From: Streptomyces antimycoticus
GTDB lineage: Bacteria > Actinomycetota > Actinomycetes > Streptomycetales > Streptomycetaceae
NCBI RefSeq assembly: GCF_005405925.1
Contig: NZ_BJHV01000001.1
Span: 1,984,001 to 2,048,000, forward strand
Direction: 5' to 3'
Length of the DNA stretch: 64,000 bases
The notes under the pieces are model-generated. The model saw only the letters and a list, made by a program, of their open reading frames with translations. It was not told where the DNA came from and made no database searches. Position numbers and translations under genes: made by a program. Every line of letters begins with the position of its first letter. The first letter of the stretch is position 1. Below are positions 7,639 to 18,146 of the stretch, one piece after another.

Positions 7639-9030
7639 TCAGGCCGCCGGTGCGAGCACGCGGGTCGGCTGGGACTGCTCGTAGGCGTGGCCGACCCGCA
7701 GGAGCACGTTCTCCCCGAGGGGCCGCCCCAGCAGCTGCATGCCGATCGGCAGGCCCGCCGTGTCATGGCCGACCGGGACGGACAGTGAGGGCACTCCGGT
7801 GAGGTTGGCGGGGGCCGAGAGGCGTACGTAGGCGTCGGAGACGGCTTCGACGGTGCCGTCCGCCCAGGTGATCGTCTCCTGGTCGGCCTTGGCCGCGGTC
7901 GCCGGAACCGTCGGTGCGGCGATCACGTCGACATCGGCCAGCACGCGCGCCCACTCCTGGCGCATCAGCGTCCGGGAGCGCTGGGCGCGCAGATAGTCCC
8001 CGGCGGGCATCAGTTCCCCGGCTTCGAGCAGGGTGCGCACGTCCACCTGGTACAGCTCGGGCACCGCGCGCAGGGTGCGCTCGTGGTAGGCGGTCGCCTC
8101 CGGCACCATCAGGCCCCACTGAGTGGCCTGGATATAGCGGGCCATGGGGATCTCGACCTCGACCAGGCGTGCGCCGAGGGCCTGAAGCCGGTCGACGGCC
8201 TGCCGGACCGCGGCTTCCACCTCCGTATCGACGTGCTCGAAGTAGTAGTTGCGCGGCACGCCGACGCGCAGTCCGGTCAGGTCCTCGCCCGCACCGGGCC
8301 GGTAGTCCTGCGCGGGCGCGTCCAGGGAGGCGGGGTCACGGGGGTCGTGTCCGGCGAGAGCCGCCAGGACCAGGGCCTGGTCCTCGACGGTGCGCGTCAG
8401 GGGGCCGACGTGGTCCAGCGACCAGGACAGGGACGTGACGCCGTGGCGGGGGACGAGGCCGTAGGTCGGCTTGAGGCCGACGACTCCGTTGAGCGCGGCG
8501 GGGACGCGGATGGATCCGCCCGTGTCGGTGCCCAGCGCGAAGGTCGCGGCGCCTGAGGCCACGGCCACGGCGGATCCGCCACTGGAGCCGCCGGCGACCC
8601 GGCCGGTGTCCCAGGCGTTGCGGGTCTGCGGGGTGGTGAGCCCGTAGGCGAACTCATGGGTGTGGGTCTTGCCGACCAGGACCGCGCCGGCCGCGCCGAG
8701 GCGGGCCGCGACCGTGCTGTCCGCCTGCGCGCGGTGGTCGGCGCGGACCCGGGAGCTGGCGGTGGTGGCCACGCCGACGACGTCGATCAGGTCCTTCAGC
8801 CCCATCGGGATGCCGCGCAGCGGGCCGCGTGAGCGGCCGGCCGCGATGTCGTCCGCGGCCTTGCGTGCCGCGTGGCGCGCCCGCTCGGCGGTCACCGTGG
8901 CGTAGGCGTTCAGGTGGGGTTCCAGCCGCTCGACGCGCTCCAGGACGGAGTCCACCAGCTCGACCGGGGACAGCCGCCCGGCCCGGATCGCGGCGGCGGC
9001 CGCAGTGAGGGACAGTTCATACGGCTGCAA
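7639..9030 (-). CDS. Amidase (amidase signature family)
   Basis: A 463-aa enzyme. I use the TTG at 9030 because GAGAGGAG lies seven bases upstream of it and residue alignment begins at LQPYELSLTAAAAAIRAG. The amidase-signature triad is visible: Lys in GLKDLIDV, the Ser-cis-Ser stretch in GGSSGGSAVAVA, and the nucleophile Ser in GTDTGGSIRVPAA. The family hydrolyses amides such as aryl amides, biuret, oxalurate or Glu-tRNA intermediates. Its start overlaps the end of a 69-aa AtzG-like gene by 14 bases, so the pair is probably translationally coupled as an AtzE/AtzG-like complex. The substrate is unknown. Confidence 0.9.
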   Translation of the reverse strand: MQPYELSLTAAAAAIRAGRLSPVELVDSVLERVERLEPHLNAYATVTAERARHAARKAADDIAAGRSRGPLRGIPMGLKDLIDVVGVATTASSRVRADHRAQADSTVAARLGAAGAVLVGKTHTHEFAYGLTTPQTRNAWDTGRVAGGSSGGSAVAVASGAATFALGTDTGGSIRVPAALNGVVGLKPTYGLVPRHGVTSLSWSLDHVGPLTRTVEDQALVLAALAGHDPRDPASLDAPAQDYRPGAGEDLTGLRVGVPRNYYFEHVDTEVEAAVRQAVDRLQALGARLVEVEIPMARYIQATQWGLMVPEATAYHERTLRAVPELYQVDVRTLLEAGELMPAGDYLRAQRSRTLMRQEWARVLADVDVIAAPTVPATAAKADQETITWADGTVEAVSDAYVRLSAPANLTGVPSLSVPVGHDTAGLPIGMQLLGRPLGENVLLRVGHAYEQSQPTRVLAPAA

Positions 9031-9226
9031 CGTGCTGCTCCTCTCGCGCACGGTAGGCGGGGGCGGGCGGGGTGTCACCGAAGTCGAGTTCGCGCAGGAC
9101 GGCGACGACCGAGTGGATGTGATTGGCGGTGGCCGCCGCCGCGGCGTGGCGCTCGGGCGGCAGCGGGAGCCCGGCCCGGGCGGCCCAGCGGGCCGCTTCC
9201 GGAGGGGTGAGTTCAGCAGCGGACAT
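9017..9226 (-). CDS. AtzG-like (DUF4089/GatC-like) amidase partner
   Basis: A 69-aa protein starting MSAAELTPPEAARWAA. A helical body is followed by the conserved end pattern ELDFGDTPPAPAY. Small GatC-like proteins with this length and ending (AtzG, HpxX; DUF4089) stabilise a neighbouring amidase subunit in cyanuric acid and oxalurate pathways. The placement, immediately upstream of and overlapping an amidase gene, is what that family shows. The assignment rests on length, context and C-terminal pattern, so it is moderately sure. Confidence 0.7.
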   Translation of the reverse strand: MSAAELTPPEAARWAARAGLPLPPERHAAAAATANHIHSVVAVLRELDFGDTPPAPAYRAREEQHVAAV

Positions 9227-9308
9227 GGCGTCTCCCTCATGGACCGGAGAAGCGGAGCGATTCCGAGAGGAGTGACCCCGGCGATCCCCGGCGACCCCGA
9301 AACAAAAG

Positions 9309-9345
9309 CTAACGGTTTGCGTTAGTCGACTGTAGGACCTACAGT
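9309..9345. promoter_or_regulatory. Two extra palindromes in the divergent promoter region
   Basis: CTAACG-GTTTG-CGTTAG (9309-9325) has 6-bp arms. ACTGTAGG-A-CCTACAGT (9329-9345) is a perfect 17-bp palindrome. Both lie between the AtzG-like start (9226) and the TetR operator at 9349, so the region may be read by more than one regulator. Confidence 0.65.
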
Positions 9346-9348
9346 CCC

Positions 9349-9371
9349 TTAAAGCAAATGCGTCGCTTTTA
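9349..9371. promoter_or_regulatory. TetR operator, copy 2 (MFS promoter)
   Basis: TTAAAGCAA at the left and TCGCTTTTA at the right flank ATGCG, in the same register as the site at 7578-7600. It ends 15 bases before the MFS start codon, in a position where a bound repressor would block expression. Confidence 0.75.
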
Positions 9372-9386
9372 GCGGGAAGGAGTCCC

Positions 9387-10670
9387 ATGCCCAGCGCCAC
9401 CTCCGGCGCCCCCGCGCAGTGCCCCTACACAGCCGTCCCCCTCCGCGAGACCACGGCCGGCCGCACCGCGCCCCTCCGCGAGACCACGGCGAACCGCACC
9501 GCGCCCCTCGTCCTCTACGCGTCGGTCCTCACGACCCTCCTGGCCGCGTCCAGCGCCCCCACCCCGCTGTACCCGCTCTACCAGAACCAGTGGGGCCTGT
9601 CCGCGCTCACCATCACGGTGATCTTCAGCGCCTACTCCCTGACCCTCCTGCTGGCCCTGCTCACCGTCGGAGCCCTCTCCGACCACCTGGGACGGCGCCC
9701 CGTCCTGGTGGGCGCGCTGGTCCTGGAGGCCGTGTCCATGGTGCTGCTGGCCACGGCGGACGGCGCCGGAGCGCTGATCGCCGCCCGGGTCCTGCAAGGA
9801 GCGTCCACCGGCGCGGCCACCAGTGCTTCGGGAGCGGCGCTCCTCGACCTCGACGACCCGCTGCGCCCCGGCCGATCGGCCCTGACCAACAGCATCACCC
9901 CGGTGGCCGGCATGGCCGGCGGCGTGCTCGTCTCGACCCTCCTCATCCCCCTCTCCCCCGCGCCCACGGTCACCGTCTACCTGCTGCTGGCCGCACTGTT
10001 CGTGGCGCAGGCGGCCGCGGTCGCCTTCACCGCGGAGAGCGGGCACCGACGCCCCGGCGCGCTGCGGTCGCTGCTCCCGCGGCTCGGCGTGCCGCCCTCG
10101 GCCCGCCGCGCGCTGCTGACCGTGGGCACGGGTGTCGTCGCGGTCTGGGCGCTCGGCGGTCTCTACTCCTCCCTGGGACCCGCGCTCGTACGCCTTGTGG
10201 CCCCCGGCACTCCCCGTACGGCGGGCGGAATGGTGTTCTTCACCGTCAGCGCCGCCGCCGCGCTCACCGTATGGACCCTGCGGCGCACGGCGCCGACCAC
10301 CGCCGCCACCGGCGGCTGCCTGGCCGTCATCCCCTCCGCCGCCCTGAGCCTGGGCGCCCTGCACGGCGCCGGACCGCTCGCCCTGTTCGGCGGCGCGGCC
10401 CTGGCGGGCATCGCCTTCGGCGCCGTCTCCCAAGGGGCGCTGCGGATGATGCTCGGCTCGCTCGACGAGCGGGACCGGGCCACCACAGTGGCCGCCTACT
10501 ACGTCCTGAGCTATCTGGCGATGAGCCTGCCCGCCATCGCCGCGGGCGCCGCCACCCAGCACTACGGGCTCCGCATCGCCTCCTACGCCTACGCCGTCGG
10601 CGCCGCCGTCCTCGCGGCCGCGGCGGTGGCGGCACTCACCGCGTCACCGCGCGACGCACTCCCCCGCTAG
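9387..10670 (+). CDS. MFS transporter, drug-exporter type
   Basis: A 427-aa polytopic protein; the ATG at 9387 follows GGGAAGGAG. After a 38-residue cytoplasmic tail there are about 12 hydrophobic segments. The MFS motif A between TM2 and TM3 is present as GALSDHLGRRPVL. The early TM1 sequence (ASSAPTPLYPLYQ) is typical of actinobacterial efflux-type MFS proteins. Two near-identical ETTAGRTAPLR/ETTANRTAPL blocks in the N-tail come from a short DNA duplication. It is followed by the MBL-fold gene 21 bases downstream and preceded by the TetR operator, so export of the inducing compound is likely. Confidence 0.9.
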   Translation: MPSATSGAPAQCPYTAVPLRETTAGRTAPLRETTANRTAPLVLYASVLTTLLAASSAPTPLYPLYQNQWGLSALTITVIFSAYSLTLLLALLTVGALSDHLGRRPVLVGALVLEAVSMVLLATADGAGALIAARVLQGASTGAATSASGAALLDLDDPLRPGRSALTNSITPVAGMAGGVLVSTLLIPLSPAPTVTVYLLLAALFVAQAAAVAFTAESGHRRPGALRSLLPRLGVPPSARRALLTVGTGVVAVWALGGLYSSLGPALVRLVAPGTPRTAGGMVFFTVSAAAALTVWTLRRTAPTTAATGGCLAVIPSAALSLGALHGAGPLALFGGAALAGIAFGAVSQGALRMMLGSLDERDRATTVAAYYVLSYLAMSLPAIAAGAATQHYGLRIASYAYAVGAAVLAAAAVAALTASPRDALPR

Positions 10671-10691
10671 AGACCAAGGAAACGACGGACC

Positions 10692-11597
10692 ATGCACACA
10701 GCGCACAGCATCGAGACTCCCTTCTGGACCGTGGGCGACCTCACCGTCCACCGCATCGACGAGGTGCTCCTGCCGCCGCAGACCGGGCCGTGGCTGCTGC
10801 CCGACGCCACCACGGACGTGGTCACGCAACAGGACTGGCTGCGCCCGGACTTCGCCGATCAGGAGGGCATCCTGCGCCTCGACAGCCACAGCTTCGCCTT
10901 CGAGGTGAGCGGACTGAAGGTGCTCGTCGACACCGGCATCGGCAACGGCAAGACACGGGCCAACCCCGCCTGGCACGATCTGCACACCGACTACCTGGAG
11001 CGTCTGACCGCCGCCGGATTCCCCCCGGAATCGATCGACCTGGTGATCCTCACCCATCTGCACACCGATCACGTCGGCTGGAACACCCACGAGGTGGACG
11101 GCGCATGGGTGCCCACCTTCCCCCATGCGCGCTACCTCACCTCCCGCGCCGAACGGGAGTTCTGGGCGAGCTACGACATGGACGAGCCGCGCGCGCAGAT
11201 GTTCCGTGACTCCGTGACCCCGATCGAGGAAGCGGGACTGCTCGACCTGGTCGACGTCCTGACCGAGGGCACCGAGGTCGCCCCCGGGCTGCGGCTGATC
11301 CCCACGCCCGGCCACACTCCCGGCCATATCGCCCTCCAGCTCACCAGCCGCGACAAGACGGCGCTGATCACCGGCGACTGCATCCACCACCCCGTCCAGC
11401 TCGCCCACCCCACCATCGGCTCATGCGTCGACATCGCCCCCGAGCAGTCCGAGGCCACCCGCCGCGAACTCCTCGGCTCCCTCGCCGATACGGACACACT
11501 CCTGCTCGGCACCCACTTCCCGCCGCCCACCGCCGGCCGTGTGATCACCCACGACAACACCTACCGGCTCTCGCCCGTGCGCCCGGACGCACGGTGA
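10692..11597 (+). CDS. MBL-fold metallo-hydrolase
   Basis: A 301-aa protein with the zinc-binding motif THLHTDHVGW: H122, H124, D126 and H127. Further metal ligands are expected in LIPTPGHTPGHIA and ITGDCIHHPVQ. The layout, an N-terminal cap strand then HxHxDH at about residue 122, resembles lactonases of the AttM/AiiA group and related uncharacterised hydrolases. The protein has no signal peptide. It is co-oriented with the MFS exporter at a 21-base spacing, so the same TetR probably controls both, as a detoxify-and-export pair. The substrate cannot be read from sequence. Confidence 0.88.
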   Translation: MHTAHSIETPFWTVGDLTVHRIDEVLLPPQTGPWLLPDATTDVVTQQDWLRPDFADQEGILRLDSHSFAFEVSGLKVLVDTGIGNGKTRANPAWHDLHTDYLERLTAAGFPPESIDLVILTHLHTDHVGWNTHEVDGAWVPTFPHARYLTSRAEREFWASYDMDEPRAQMFRDSVTPIEEAGLLDLVDVLTEGTEVAPGLRLIPTPGHTPGHIALQLTSRDKTALITGDCIHHPVQLAHPTIGSCVDIAPEQSEATRRELLGSLADTDTLLLGTHFPPPTAGRVITHDNTYRLSPVRPDAR

Positions 11598-11643
11598 CGA
11601 CGGGACGTACATCGAGCGCGGCCCACTCCATCAGGGCACCCCA

Positions 11644-12304
11644 TCAGCCCAGCTCCGGCCCGCGGTACTCGCTCATCGCGTCGATGAGCCAGCGCGCCAG
11701 GTAGTCGGCGAACGAGGACCGGGGAACAGCCGGTAGGTCGGGGCGCCGTCGACCTGCCAGAGCAGCACCGCGACGGGCCCCACCGTGGTCGACACCGCGT
11801 GGCCGGGCCGAAGGCCCGCGGGTGCAGGTCCAGCGGGCAGCCCTTCTCCAGCACCTGCCGAGCGGCCGGGCCGCTCAGCTCCAGCGTGGTGCGGTTCGCC
11901 GAGACGTCCACGACCGAGCCCGGATCCGCTCCGAGTGCCGCCCGCAACTCGGCGACCACGGCGGTCGCGTCGACCCTGTCGGCCGGGGAGAGCACGAGCC
12001 ATTCGTCGGGTCCGAGCCAGAGAACCGTGTGCGAACCCGAGGCGGTGGTGTGGCCGCACTGCCGCGGAAGTGGCGCCCCCAGGGACTCCTCGATGCGGAC
12101 GGCCGCTGCGGAGGCGGGGTCGACGCGCAGGTTCACCATGGTGCGAAACGGCCACTCGGTCAGCGTGACGCCCCGGGGGCCGGTGACGGTGGCGGTGCGC
12201 ATCCGCTCCACCAGATGGGCCAGGGGGCTGGTGCGCAGCGCCACCGGGCCCGCGCCCGCGACTGCCCCTGCGCCTGCGCCTGCGGCGTTCGTCGGCTCAG
12301 CCAT
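11644..12304 (-). pseudogene. soxG: Sarcosine oxidase gamma subunit, two frameshifts
   Basis: The gene starts at an ATG at 12304, overlapping the end of soxA by eight bases. The frame reads well as SoxG up to DLHPRAFGP. It then needs one extra C near 11803-11805 (GGCCGGGCC read for GGCCCGGGCC) to continue as GHAVSTTVGPVAVLLWQVDGA. A second extra base near 11720-11724, in a four-C run, is needed to reach SSFADYLARWLIDAMSEYRG and a TGA at 11644. With both corrections the length is about 220 aa, normal for SoxG. Both losses are in homopolymers, so sequencing error is as likely as true inactivation. Confidence 0.8.
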
Positions 12305-15209
12305 CTCGCCTGGTCCCTTCGGGGTCGTAGAGGACGGTGTCGGCCACCAGGACGGGCACCAGGTCCTCGCCCACCGGGGCGAGCAGGGTCTCGCCGATCC
12401 GTGCCCGCCCGTCGGCGACGAGGGCGAGGGCGAAGGGGCGGCCGAGGGCCGGGCTGTGGTAGCTGGAGGTGACGTGGCCGAGCATCGGCACCGGCCCGGC
12501 CTCGGGGGTGAGGGGCACGTTCGGCGCGATGAGCTGGGTGCCCTCGGGCAGCCGGGTCCGCCGATCGCTCGGCAGCAGGCCGACCAGCTGCTTGCGATCG
12601 GTGCGGGAGGTGTCGGCGCGGGAGTACGAGCGGTTTCCGATGAAGTCCTTGCGCCGGGAGACCACCCAGGACATGCCCGCGTCCTGCGGGGTGACGGTGC
12701 CGTCGGTGTCCTGGCCGACGATGATGTAGCCCTTCTCGGCCCGCAGCACGTGCATGGTCTCGGTGCCGTACGGGGTGATGTCGTACGGTCGGCCGATCGC
12801 GTACACCTCCTCCCAGACCGCCGGGCCGTACCACCCGGATACGTTGATCTCGTAGGCGAGTTCACCGGAGAAGGAAATCCGGCAGATGCGGGCGGGGATA
12901 CCGGAGGCCAGGGTGGTCTCGCGGAAGGCCATGAACGGGAAGGTCTCGTTCGACAGGTCGACCTCGGGCGCGAGATGGGCCACGACCTCGCGCGACTGAG
13001 GGCCGACGACCGCGATCGTCGCCCACTGCTCGGTCACCGAGGTGCAGTGGACATCGAGGTCGGGCCATTCGGTCTGCAGCCACTCCTCCAGCCACTCCAG
13101 GACGGCGGCGGCGCCACCGGTCGTGGTGGTTGTGAAGTAGCGGTTCTCGTCGAGGCGCAGCGTGACACCGTCATCGAAGATCATCCCGTCGGGCTTGCAC
13201 ATCACGCCGTAGCGGGCCATGCCGGGCTTCAGCTTCTTGAAGGCGTTGGTGTAGACGCGGTTGAGGAACTCACCCGCGTCCGCGCCCCAGATCTCGATCT
13301 TGCCGAGGGTGGAGGCGTCCATGAACGCCACCCCCTCACGGGCCGCGCGGCACTCGCGGGCCACGGCCGTGTCCATGTCCTCACCGGGCCGGGGGTAGTA
13401 CCGGGGCCGCTTCCACTGCCCGACGTCCTCGAACACCGCCCCGTGGGCGACGTGCCATGGGTGGATGGAGGTCGTACGCTCCGGATCGAACAGCTCGCCG
13501 CGCTCACGCCCGGCCAGCGCGGCGAAGGCCACCGGCGCGTACGGCGCCCGATAGCCCGTGGTGCCGATCCGCCCGGGTGACGCGCCCGCGCCGAGCGCCT
13601 CGGCGATCACGCCGATGGCATTGACGTTGGAGGTCTTGCCCTGGTCGTTCGCCGTGCCGAGCGAGGTGTAGCGCTTGATGTGCTCGACGCTGCGCATACC
13701 GGCGCCGGTGGATCGCCAGACGTCGGCGACGGTGACATCGCGCTGGAGGTCGACGAAGTGGGTGTCCCAGTCGCCGGGTTCGCTGCCGGGGCCGGGCGCG
13801 GGCACCAGCCACAGTGCGCGCACCGGGCCCGCCACGGCCCGGGGCCGCGCGTCGCCGGACGGCGGTTCGGGCGCGGCCACCGCGAACCCGGCGTCCGTCA
13901 CGGCCCCCGCACCGGCCCGCGCCCCTTCGGCGAGACAGCCGTCGAGGTCGTACGTCCCCCGGGCGGCGCCGACGATGTGCTGGTTCCGTACGGTGCCGTC
14001 GGGGACGAAGGCGGCCAGGTCCTCGTCCCAGCGCAGCGTGCCCTGGCGCTGGCTGTGCAGGTGCACCACCGGGCTCCAGCCGCCGGAGACGGCCAGCAGG
14101 TCGCAGTCGAACGCCTCGCTCTCACCGATGAGTTGGCCCTCGGCGTCGAGGGCCTGGACGGTGACACCGGTGAGCCGGTTCGCGCCCGCGGTGTCGACCA
14201 CCGCACTGCCCGTCAGCACCCGCACCCCGCTCGCCACGGCGACCTCGGCGGCCCGGCGGGACAGCTCGGGCCGCGCGTCCACGACGGCGGCGATGTCGAT
14301 CCCGGCGGCGTGGAGATCGGCCACCGTGTCATAGGCGCTGTCATTCACCGTGCCCACCACGGCTCGCGAACCCGGCACCACCGCATACCGGTTGAGGTAC
14401 GAGCGCACGGCCCCGGCGAGCATCACCCCGGGCCGGTCGTTGCCCGCGAAGACCAGCGGACGCTCGTGGGCGCCGGTGGCCAGCACCACCTGGCGGGCCC
14501 GGATGTGCCACAGCCGTTGCCGCGAGACACCCGCGGACGGCTCGGGAGCGTCGGCGCCGAGGTGGTCGGTGCGCCGCTCCAGGGCCAGTACGTAGTTGTC
14601 GTCGTAGCTGCCGAACGCCGTGGTGCGCCGCAGGACGACGACCTCCGGGGCGGCGTCGAGGGCGGCGCGCACTTCGGCGACCCACGCGAGGGCGGTCTGC
14701 CCGCCGACCCTGTCGGTGCGCCCGGAGAGCAGCGAACCGCCGGGCTTGGGCTGGTCGTCGAGGAGGATCACCCGGGCGCCGGAGCCCGCGGCAGCGGCGG
14801 CGGCCGCGAGCCCGGCCGGTCCGGCGCCGACGACCAGGACATCGGTGTGGACGTACTTCTTGTCGTAGCCGGCGGGGTCGGGGCTCGGGTCGAGCCGCCC
14901 CATCCCGGACAGCGTCGTGGCGGACAGCCCGTCGTACAGCTCTGCCGTCGTGGCGGGCACCATGCCCTCGGAGCACGGCCCGTCGATCTGCAACAGGGCA
15001 TTGGGCTCCTCGACACCCGCGGCGACGATGCCGCGCGGGCGGCCGCGGTAGATCGACGGAGCGGCCTCGACGCGCCCGTTCGCCAGCATCGCCGAGGCGA
15101 CGGTGTCACCGGGGTGCCCGGTCATCTCCCGGCCGTCGACGGTGAACCGCAACACGGTGCCGCGGTCGACGCGGCCCCCGTGCGGGAGCCGGAATCGCTG
15201 GTCGGTCAT
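12297..15209 (-). CDS. soxA: Sarcosine oxidase alpha subunit
   Basis: A 970-aa subunit of heterotetrameric sarcosine oxidase, which oxidises sarcosine to glycine, H2O2 and a methylene group passed to tetrahydrofolate. Domains in order: a ferredoxin-like Fer2_4 region (about residues 15-100), a dinucleotide-binding Rossmann domain with [13 protein letters not shown] near 130 and a second nucleotide-binding part, then an aminomethyltransferase-like (GcvT) folate domain from about residue 590. The start at 15209 overlaps the soxD stop by four bases. Length and order match the family. Confidence 0.95.
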   Translation of the reverse strand: MTDQRFRLPHGGRVDRGTVLRFTVDGREMTGHPGDTVASAMLANGRVEAAPSIYRGRPRGIVAAGVEEPNALLQIDGPCSEGMVPATTAELYDGLSATTLSGMGRLDPSPDPAGYDKKYVHTDVLVVGAGPAGLAAAAAAAGSGARVILLDDQPKPGGSLLSGRTDRVGGQTALAWVAEVRAALDAAPEVVVLRRTTAFGSYDDNYVLALERRTDHLGADAPEPSAGVSRQRLWHIRARQVVLATGAHERPLVFAGNDRPGVMLAGAVRSYLNRYAVVPGSRAVVGTVNDSAYDTVADLHAAGIDIAAVVDARPELSRRAAEVAVASGVRVLTGSAVVDTAGANRLTGVTVQALDAEGQLIGESEAFDCDLLAVSGGWSPVVHLHSQRQGTLRWDEDLAAFVPDGTVRNQHIVGAARGTYDLDGCLAEGARAGAGAVTDAGFAVAAPEPPSGDARPRAVAGPVRALWLVPAPGPGSEPGDWDTHFVDLQRDVTVADVWRSTGAGMRSVEHIKRYTSLGTANDQGKTSNVNAIGVIAEALGAGASPGRIGTTGYRAPYAPVAFAALAGRERGELFDPERTTSIHPWHVAHGAVFEDVGQWKRPRYYPRPGEDMDTAVARECRAAREGVAFMDASTLGKIEIWGADAGEFLNRVYTNAFKKLKPGMARYGVMCKPDGMIFDDGVTLRLDENRYFTTTTTGGAAAVLEWLEEWLQTEWPDLDVHCTSVTEQWATIAVVGPQSREVVAHLAPEVDLSNETFPFMAFRETTLASGIPARICRISFSGELAYEINVSGWYGPAVWEEVYAIGRPYDITPYGTETMHVLRAEKGYIIVGQDTDGTVTPQDAGMSWVVSRRKDFIGNRSYSRADTSRTDRKQLVGLLPSDRRTRLPEGTQLIAPNVPLTPEAGPVPMLGHVTSSYHSPALGRPFALALVADGRARIGETLLAPVGEDLVPVLVADTVLYDPEGTRRDG

Positions 15210-15532
15210 CGGTTGCCTCCGGCCGGTTCGGCGGGCTGGTGGACATCCGCCCGGCCGGGCAGTGCGGGGCGGGGCTCGTCGAGCCGGTAGGCGGCCAGCA
15301 CTTCGTAGCTCACCGTGTCGCGCAGGACGTTGAACCAGCGGCGGCAGCCGGTCCCGTGCATCCACCGCTCGGCGAACGGCCCCTTGGGGTTGTCGCGGTA
15401 GAAGACATACGCGGCCCACTCCTCGTCGGTGAGGTCCGCGGGGTTTCCGGGGTAGGGGACGTGGGCCTGTCCCCCGTAGTGGTATTCGGTCTCGTCGCGA
15501 GGACCGCACCATGGGCAACTGATCAGCAGCAC
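15206..15532 (-). CDS. soxD: Sarcosine oxidase delta subunit
   Basis: A 108-aa zinc protein. The SoxD ligand set is visible: C6 and C9 in [18 protein letters not shown], and H59 and C63 in [13 protein letters not shown]. In the known heterotetramer this subunit sits on SoxA and stabilises it. The gene is 10 bases downstream of soxB and shares an ATGA overlap with soxA. Confidence 0.95.
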   Translation of the reverse strand: MLLISCPWCGPRDETEYHYGGQAHVPYPGNPADLTDEEWAAYVFYRDNPKGPFAERWMHGTGCRRWFNVLRDTVSYEVLAAYRLDEPRPALPGRADVHQPAEPAGGNR

Positions 15533-15542
15533 GATGTCCTCC

Positions 15543-16763
15543 TCAGTGGGCCACGGCCGCGGCGCCGTGTTCGTCGATCAACGCGCCCGTCGTAAAGCGT
15601 CCGAGGGCGAAGGGGGCGTTCAGCGGATGTGGCTCGCCGGTGGCGATGGTGTGGGCGAAGGTCCAGCCGGCGGCCGGGGTGGCCTTGAAACCGCCGGTGC
15701 CCCAGCCGCAGTTGACGTAGAGGTCCTCGACGGGGGTGGTGCCGATGATCGGGGAGGCGTCCGGTGTGACATCGACGATGCCGCCCCAGGTCCGCAGCAC
15801 ATGCGCACGGGCGAAGACCGGGAACAGCTCGACGGCGGCGGCCATCTGCCGCTCGATCACATGGAACGAGCCGCGCTGCCCATAGCCGTTGTAGGCGTCG
15901 ACGCCCGCGCCCATCACCAGCTCGCCCTTGTGCGCCTGGGAGACGTACACGTGCACGTGGTTGGACATCACCACGGTGGGGTGCACCGGTTCGTGCAGTT
16001 CGGAGACGAGCGCCTGGAGCGGATGGGACTGCACCGGCAGCCGGACGCCGGCCCGCTCGGCCAGCACACTGCTGTGCCCGGCGACCGCGAGACCGACCCG
16101 GCCGGCGAGGATACGGCCGCGGCTGGTCTCGACGCCCACGACCCGGTCGCCGTCCTTGAGGAAACCGGTGACCTCGCACCCCTGGATCAGATCCACCCCC
16201 ATCTCATCGGCCCGGCGGGCCAGCGCCCAGGCGACGTGGTCGTGCTTGGCGATACCGGCCCGCGGCTGGAAGGTGGCGCCGAGGACCGGATAGCGGGTGC
16301 GGGGCGAGACATTGAGGATGGGGCAGACCTTGGCGGCCTCGTCCGGCTCCAGCCAGTGGGCGTCGACTCCGTTGAGGCGGTTGGCGTTGACCCGGCGCAC
16401 GCCCTCGCGGACGTCCTGGAGGGTGTGCGCCAGATTGAGGACGCCGCGCTGGCTGAACAGGAAGTCGTAGTCCAGCTCCTCCGGAAGCCGTTCCCACAGC
16501 CCCAGCGCGTGCTCGTAGATCGCCGCGCTCTCGTCCCACAGGTAGTTCGAGCGGATGATCGTGGTGTTGCGTGCCATGTTGCCACCGGCCAGCCAGCCCT
16601 TCTCCAGGACGGCGACATTGGTGATGCCGTGGTTCCGGGCGAGGTAGTAGGCGGTGGCCAGGCCGTGGCCTCCCGCGCCGACGATGACGACGTCGTAGGA
16701 GGAGCGCGGCTCGGGGGTGCGCCAGAGGAAGTCCGGGTGCTCCGGCAGCGGCGTGGCGGTCAT
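15543..16763 (-). CDS. soxB: Sarcosine oxidase beta subunit
   Basis: A 406-aa flavoprotein. The N-terminal FAD-binding motif [18 protein letters not shown] is at about residues 25-42. The rest matches the DAO family, ending with [14 protein letters not shown]. In characterised SoxB proteins this chain carries both FAD and a covalently His-linked FMN; a His-rich candidate segment here is [12 protein letters not shown] near residue 172. It catalyses the oxidative half-reaction on sarcosine. It overlaps glyA by four bases and is the second gene of the operon. Confidence 0.95.
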   Translation of the reverse strand: MTATPLPEHPDFLWRTPEPRSSYDVVIVGAGGHGLATAYYLARNHGITNVAVLEKGWLAGGNMARNTTIIRSNYLWDESAAIYEHALGLWERLPEELDYDFLFSQRGVLNLAHTLQDVREGVRRVNANRLNGVDAHWLEPDEAAKVCPILNVSPRTRYPVLGATFQPRAGIAKHDHVAWALARRADEMGVDLIQGCEVTGFLKDGDRVVGVETSRGRILAGRVGLAVAGHSSVLAERAGVRLPVQSHPLQALVSELHEPVHPTVVMSNHVHVYVSQAHKGELVMGAGVDAYNGYGQRGSFHVIERQMAAAVELFPVFARAHVLRTWGGIVDVTPDASPIIGTTPVEDLYVNCGWGTGGFKATPAAGWTFAHTIATGEPHPLNAPFALGRFTTGALIDEHGAAAVAH

Positions 16764-18100
16764 GCCGCGTCTCCGTTCGGGTGGGGCAGGTGGGGCGGGT
16801 GGGGCAGCCGGGGGTAGAGGGGGAACGCGGCGGCGAGCTTTTCCACCCGGTCACGCAGCAGGCCGGTGCGCTCGTCGCCGAGCCGCTCGGCCGTCAGGGC
16901 CTGCGCGACGATGTCGGCGACCTCGCGGAACTCCGCCGTGCCGAAGCCCCGGGTGGCCAGGGCCGGGGTGCCGATCCGCAACCCGGAGGAGACCATCGGC
17001 GGACGGGGGTCGAAGGGCACCGCGTTGCGGTTGACGGTGATGCCTACGCGGTGCAGCCGGTCCTCGGCCTGCTGCCCGTCGAGCGCGGAGGCGCGCAGGT
17101 CGACCAGGACCAGATGCACCTCGGTGCCACCGGTCAGCACCGTGATCCCGGCCTCGGCCACATCGTCGGCCAGCAGCCGTCCGGCGAGGATGCGGGCACC
17201 GTCCAGGGTGCGCCGCTGGCGCTCCGCGAACTCCTCGCCCGCCGCCACCTTGAAGGCCACCGCCTTGGCCGCGATGACATGCTCCAGCGGGCCGCCCTGC
17301 TGCCCTGGGAAGACCGCGGAGTTGATCTTCTTCGCCAGGTCGGCCCGGCTGAGGATCACCCCGCCGCGCGGGCCGCCGAGGGTCTTGTGCGTGGTGGTCG
17401 TCACGACATCGGCGTACGGCACCGGGCTCGGGTGGAGGCCCGCGGCCACCAGCCCGGCGAAGTGCGCCATGTCCACCATCAGATACGCGCCCACCTCGTC
17501 GGCGATCCGCCGGAACGCGGCGAAGTCCAGCCGGCGGGGGTAGGCCGACCAACCCGCGACGATCATCTTGGGCCGGTGGGCGAGCGCGAGCCGCTCGACC
17601 TCGTCCATATCGATGCGCAGATCGGACTCGCGCACGTGGTACGGCACGACCTTGTACAGCTTGCCGGAGTAGTTGATCCGCATGCCGTGGGTCAGATGCC
17701 CGCCGTGCGCGAGGTCGAGGCCGAGGATCGTGTCGCCGGGCTGCAGCAGCGCGAACATCGCGGCCGCGTTGGCCTGGGCGCCCGAATGCGGCTGGACGTT
17801 CGCCGCCTCGGCGCCGAACAGCTCCTTCACCCGGGCGATGGCCAACCGCTCGATGACATCGACGTGTTCACAGCCGCCGTAGTAGCGGCGGCCGGGGTAG
17901 CCCTCGGCGTACTTGTTGGTCAGGACCGAGCCCTGGGCCTCCATGACGGCGGCCGGGGCGAAGTTCTCCGAGGCGATCATCTCGAGGGTCGACCGCTGAC
18001 GGTGCAGCTCGGCGTCGACCGCGGCGGCGACCTCCGGGTCGAGCTCGCGGAGCGGGACGGAGTGAGGGGTGGTGACCTGGGTGGGCGGGTTCGCTGCCAT
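16760..18100 (-). CDS. glyA: Serine hydroxymethyltransferase
   Basis: A 446-aa PLP enzyme interconverting glycine plus methylene-THF with serine. The PLP lysine is K239 in [14 protein letters not shown]. Other family marks are IASENF near residue 42, GGHLTHG and the YPRRLDF segment. As first gene of the sox operon it would combine the glycine and methylene-THF that sarcosine oxidase makes, a known arrangement. The C-terminal tail is Pro/His-rich. Its start is 106 bases from the divergent GntR start, and the intervening CTGATATATCAG is the likely operator. Confidence 0.96.
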   Translation of the reverse strand: MAANPPTQVTTPHSVPLRELDPEVAAAVDAELHRQRSTLEMIASENFAPAAVMEAQGSVLTNKYAEGYPGRRYYGGCEHVDVIERLAIARVKELFGAEAANVQPHSGAQANAAAMFALLQPGDTILGLDLAHGGHLTHGMRINYSGKLYKVVPYHVRESDLRIDMDEVERLALAHRPKMIVAGWSAYPRRLDFAAFRRIADEVGAYLMVDMAHFAGLVAAGLHPSPVPYADVVTTTTHKTLGGPRGGVILSRADLAKKINSAVFPGQQGGPLEHVIAAKAVAFKVAAGEEFAERQRRTLDGARILAGRLLADDVAEAGITVLTGGTEVHLVLVDLRASALDGQQAEDRLHRVGITVNRNAVPFDPRPPMVSSGLRIGTPALATRGFGTAEFREVADIVAQALTAERLGDERTGLLRDRVEKLAAAFPLYPRLPHPPHLPHPNGDAA

Positions 18101-18146
18101 GTGCGCACCATCCTGGGAGGCGAACTACTGGACCACTGATCGGCAA

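Noticed and set aside
13680..15290. A 536-codon plus-strand frame opposite soxA
   Set aside because: It is a shadow of soxA, whose domains and operon context are unambiguous.
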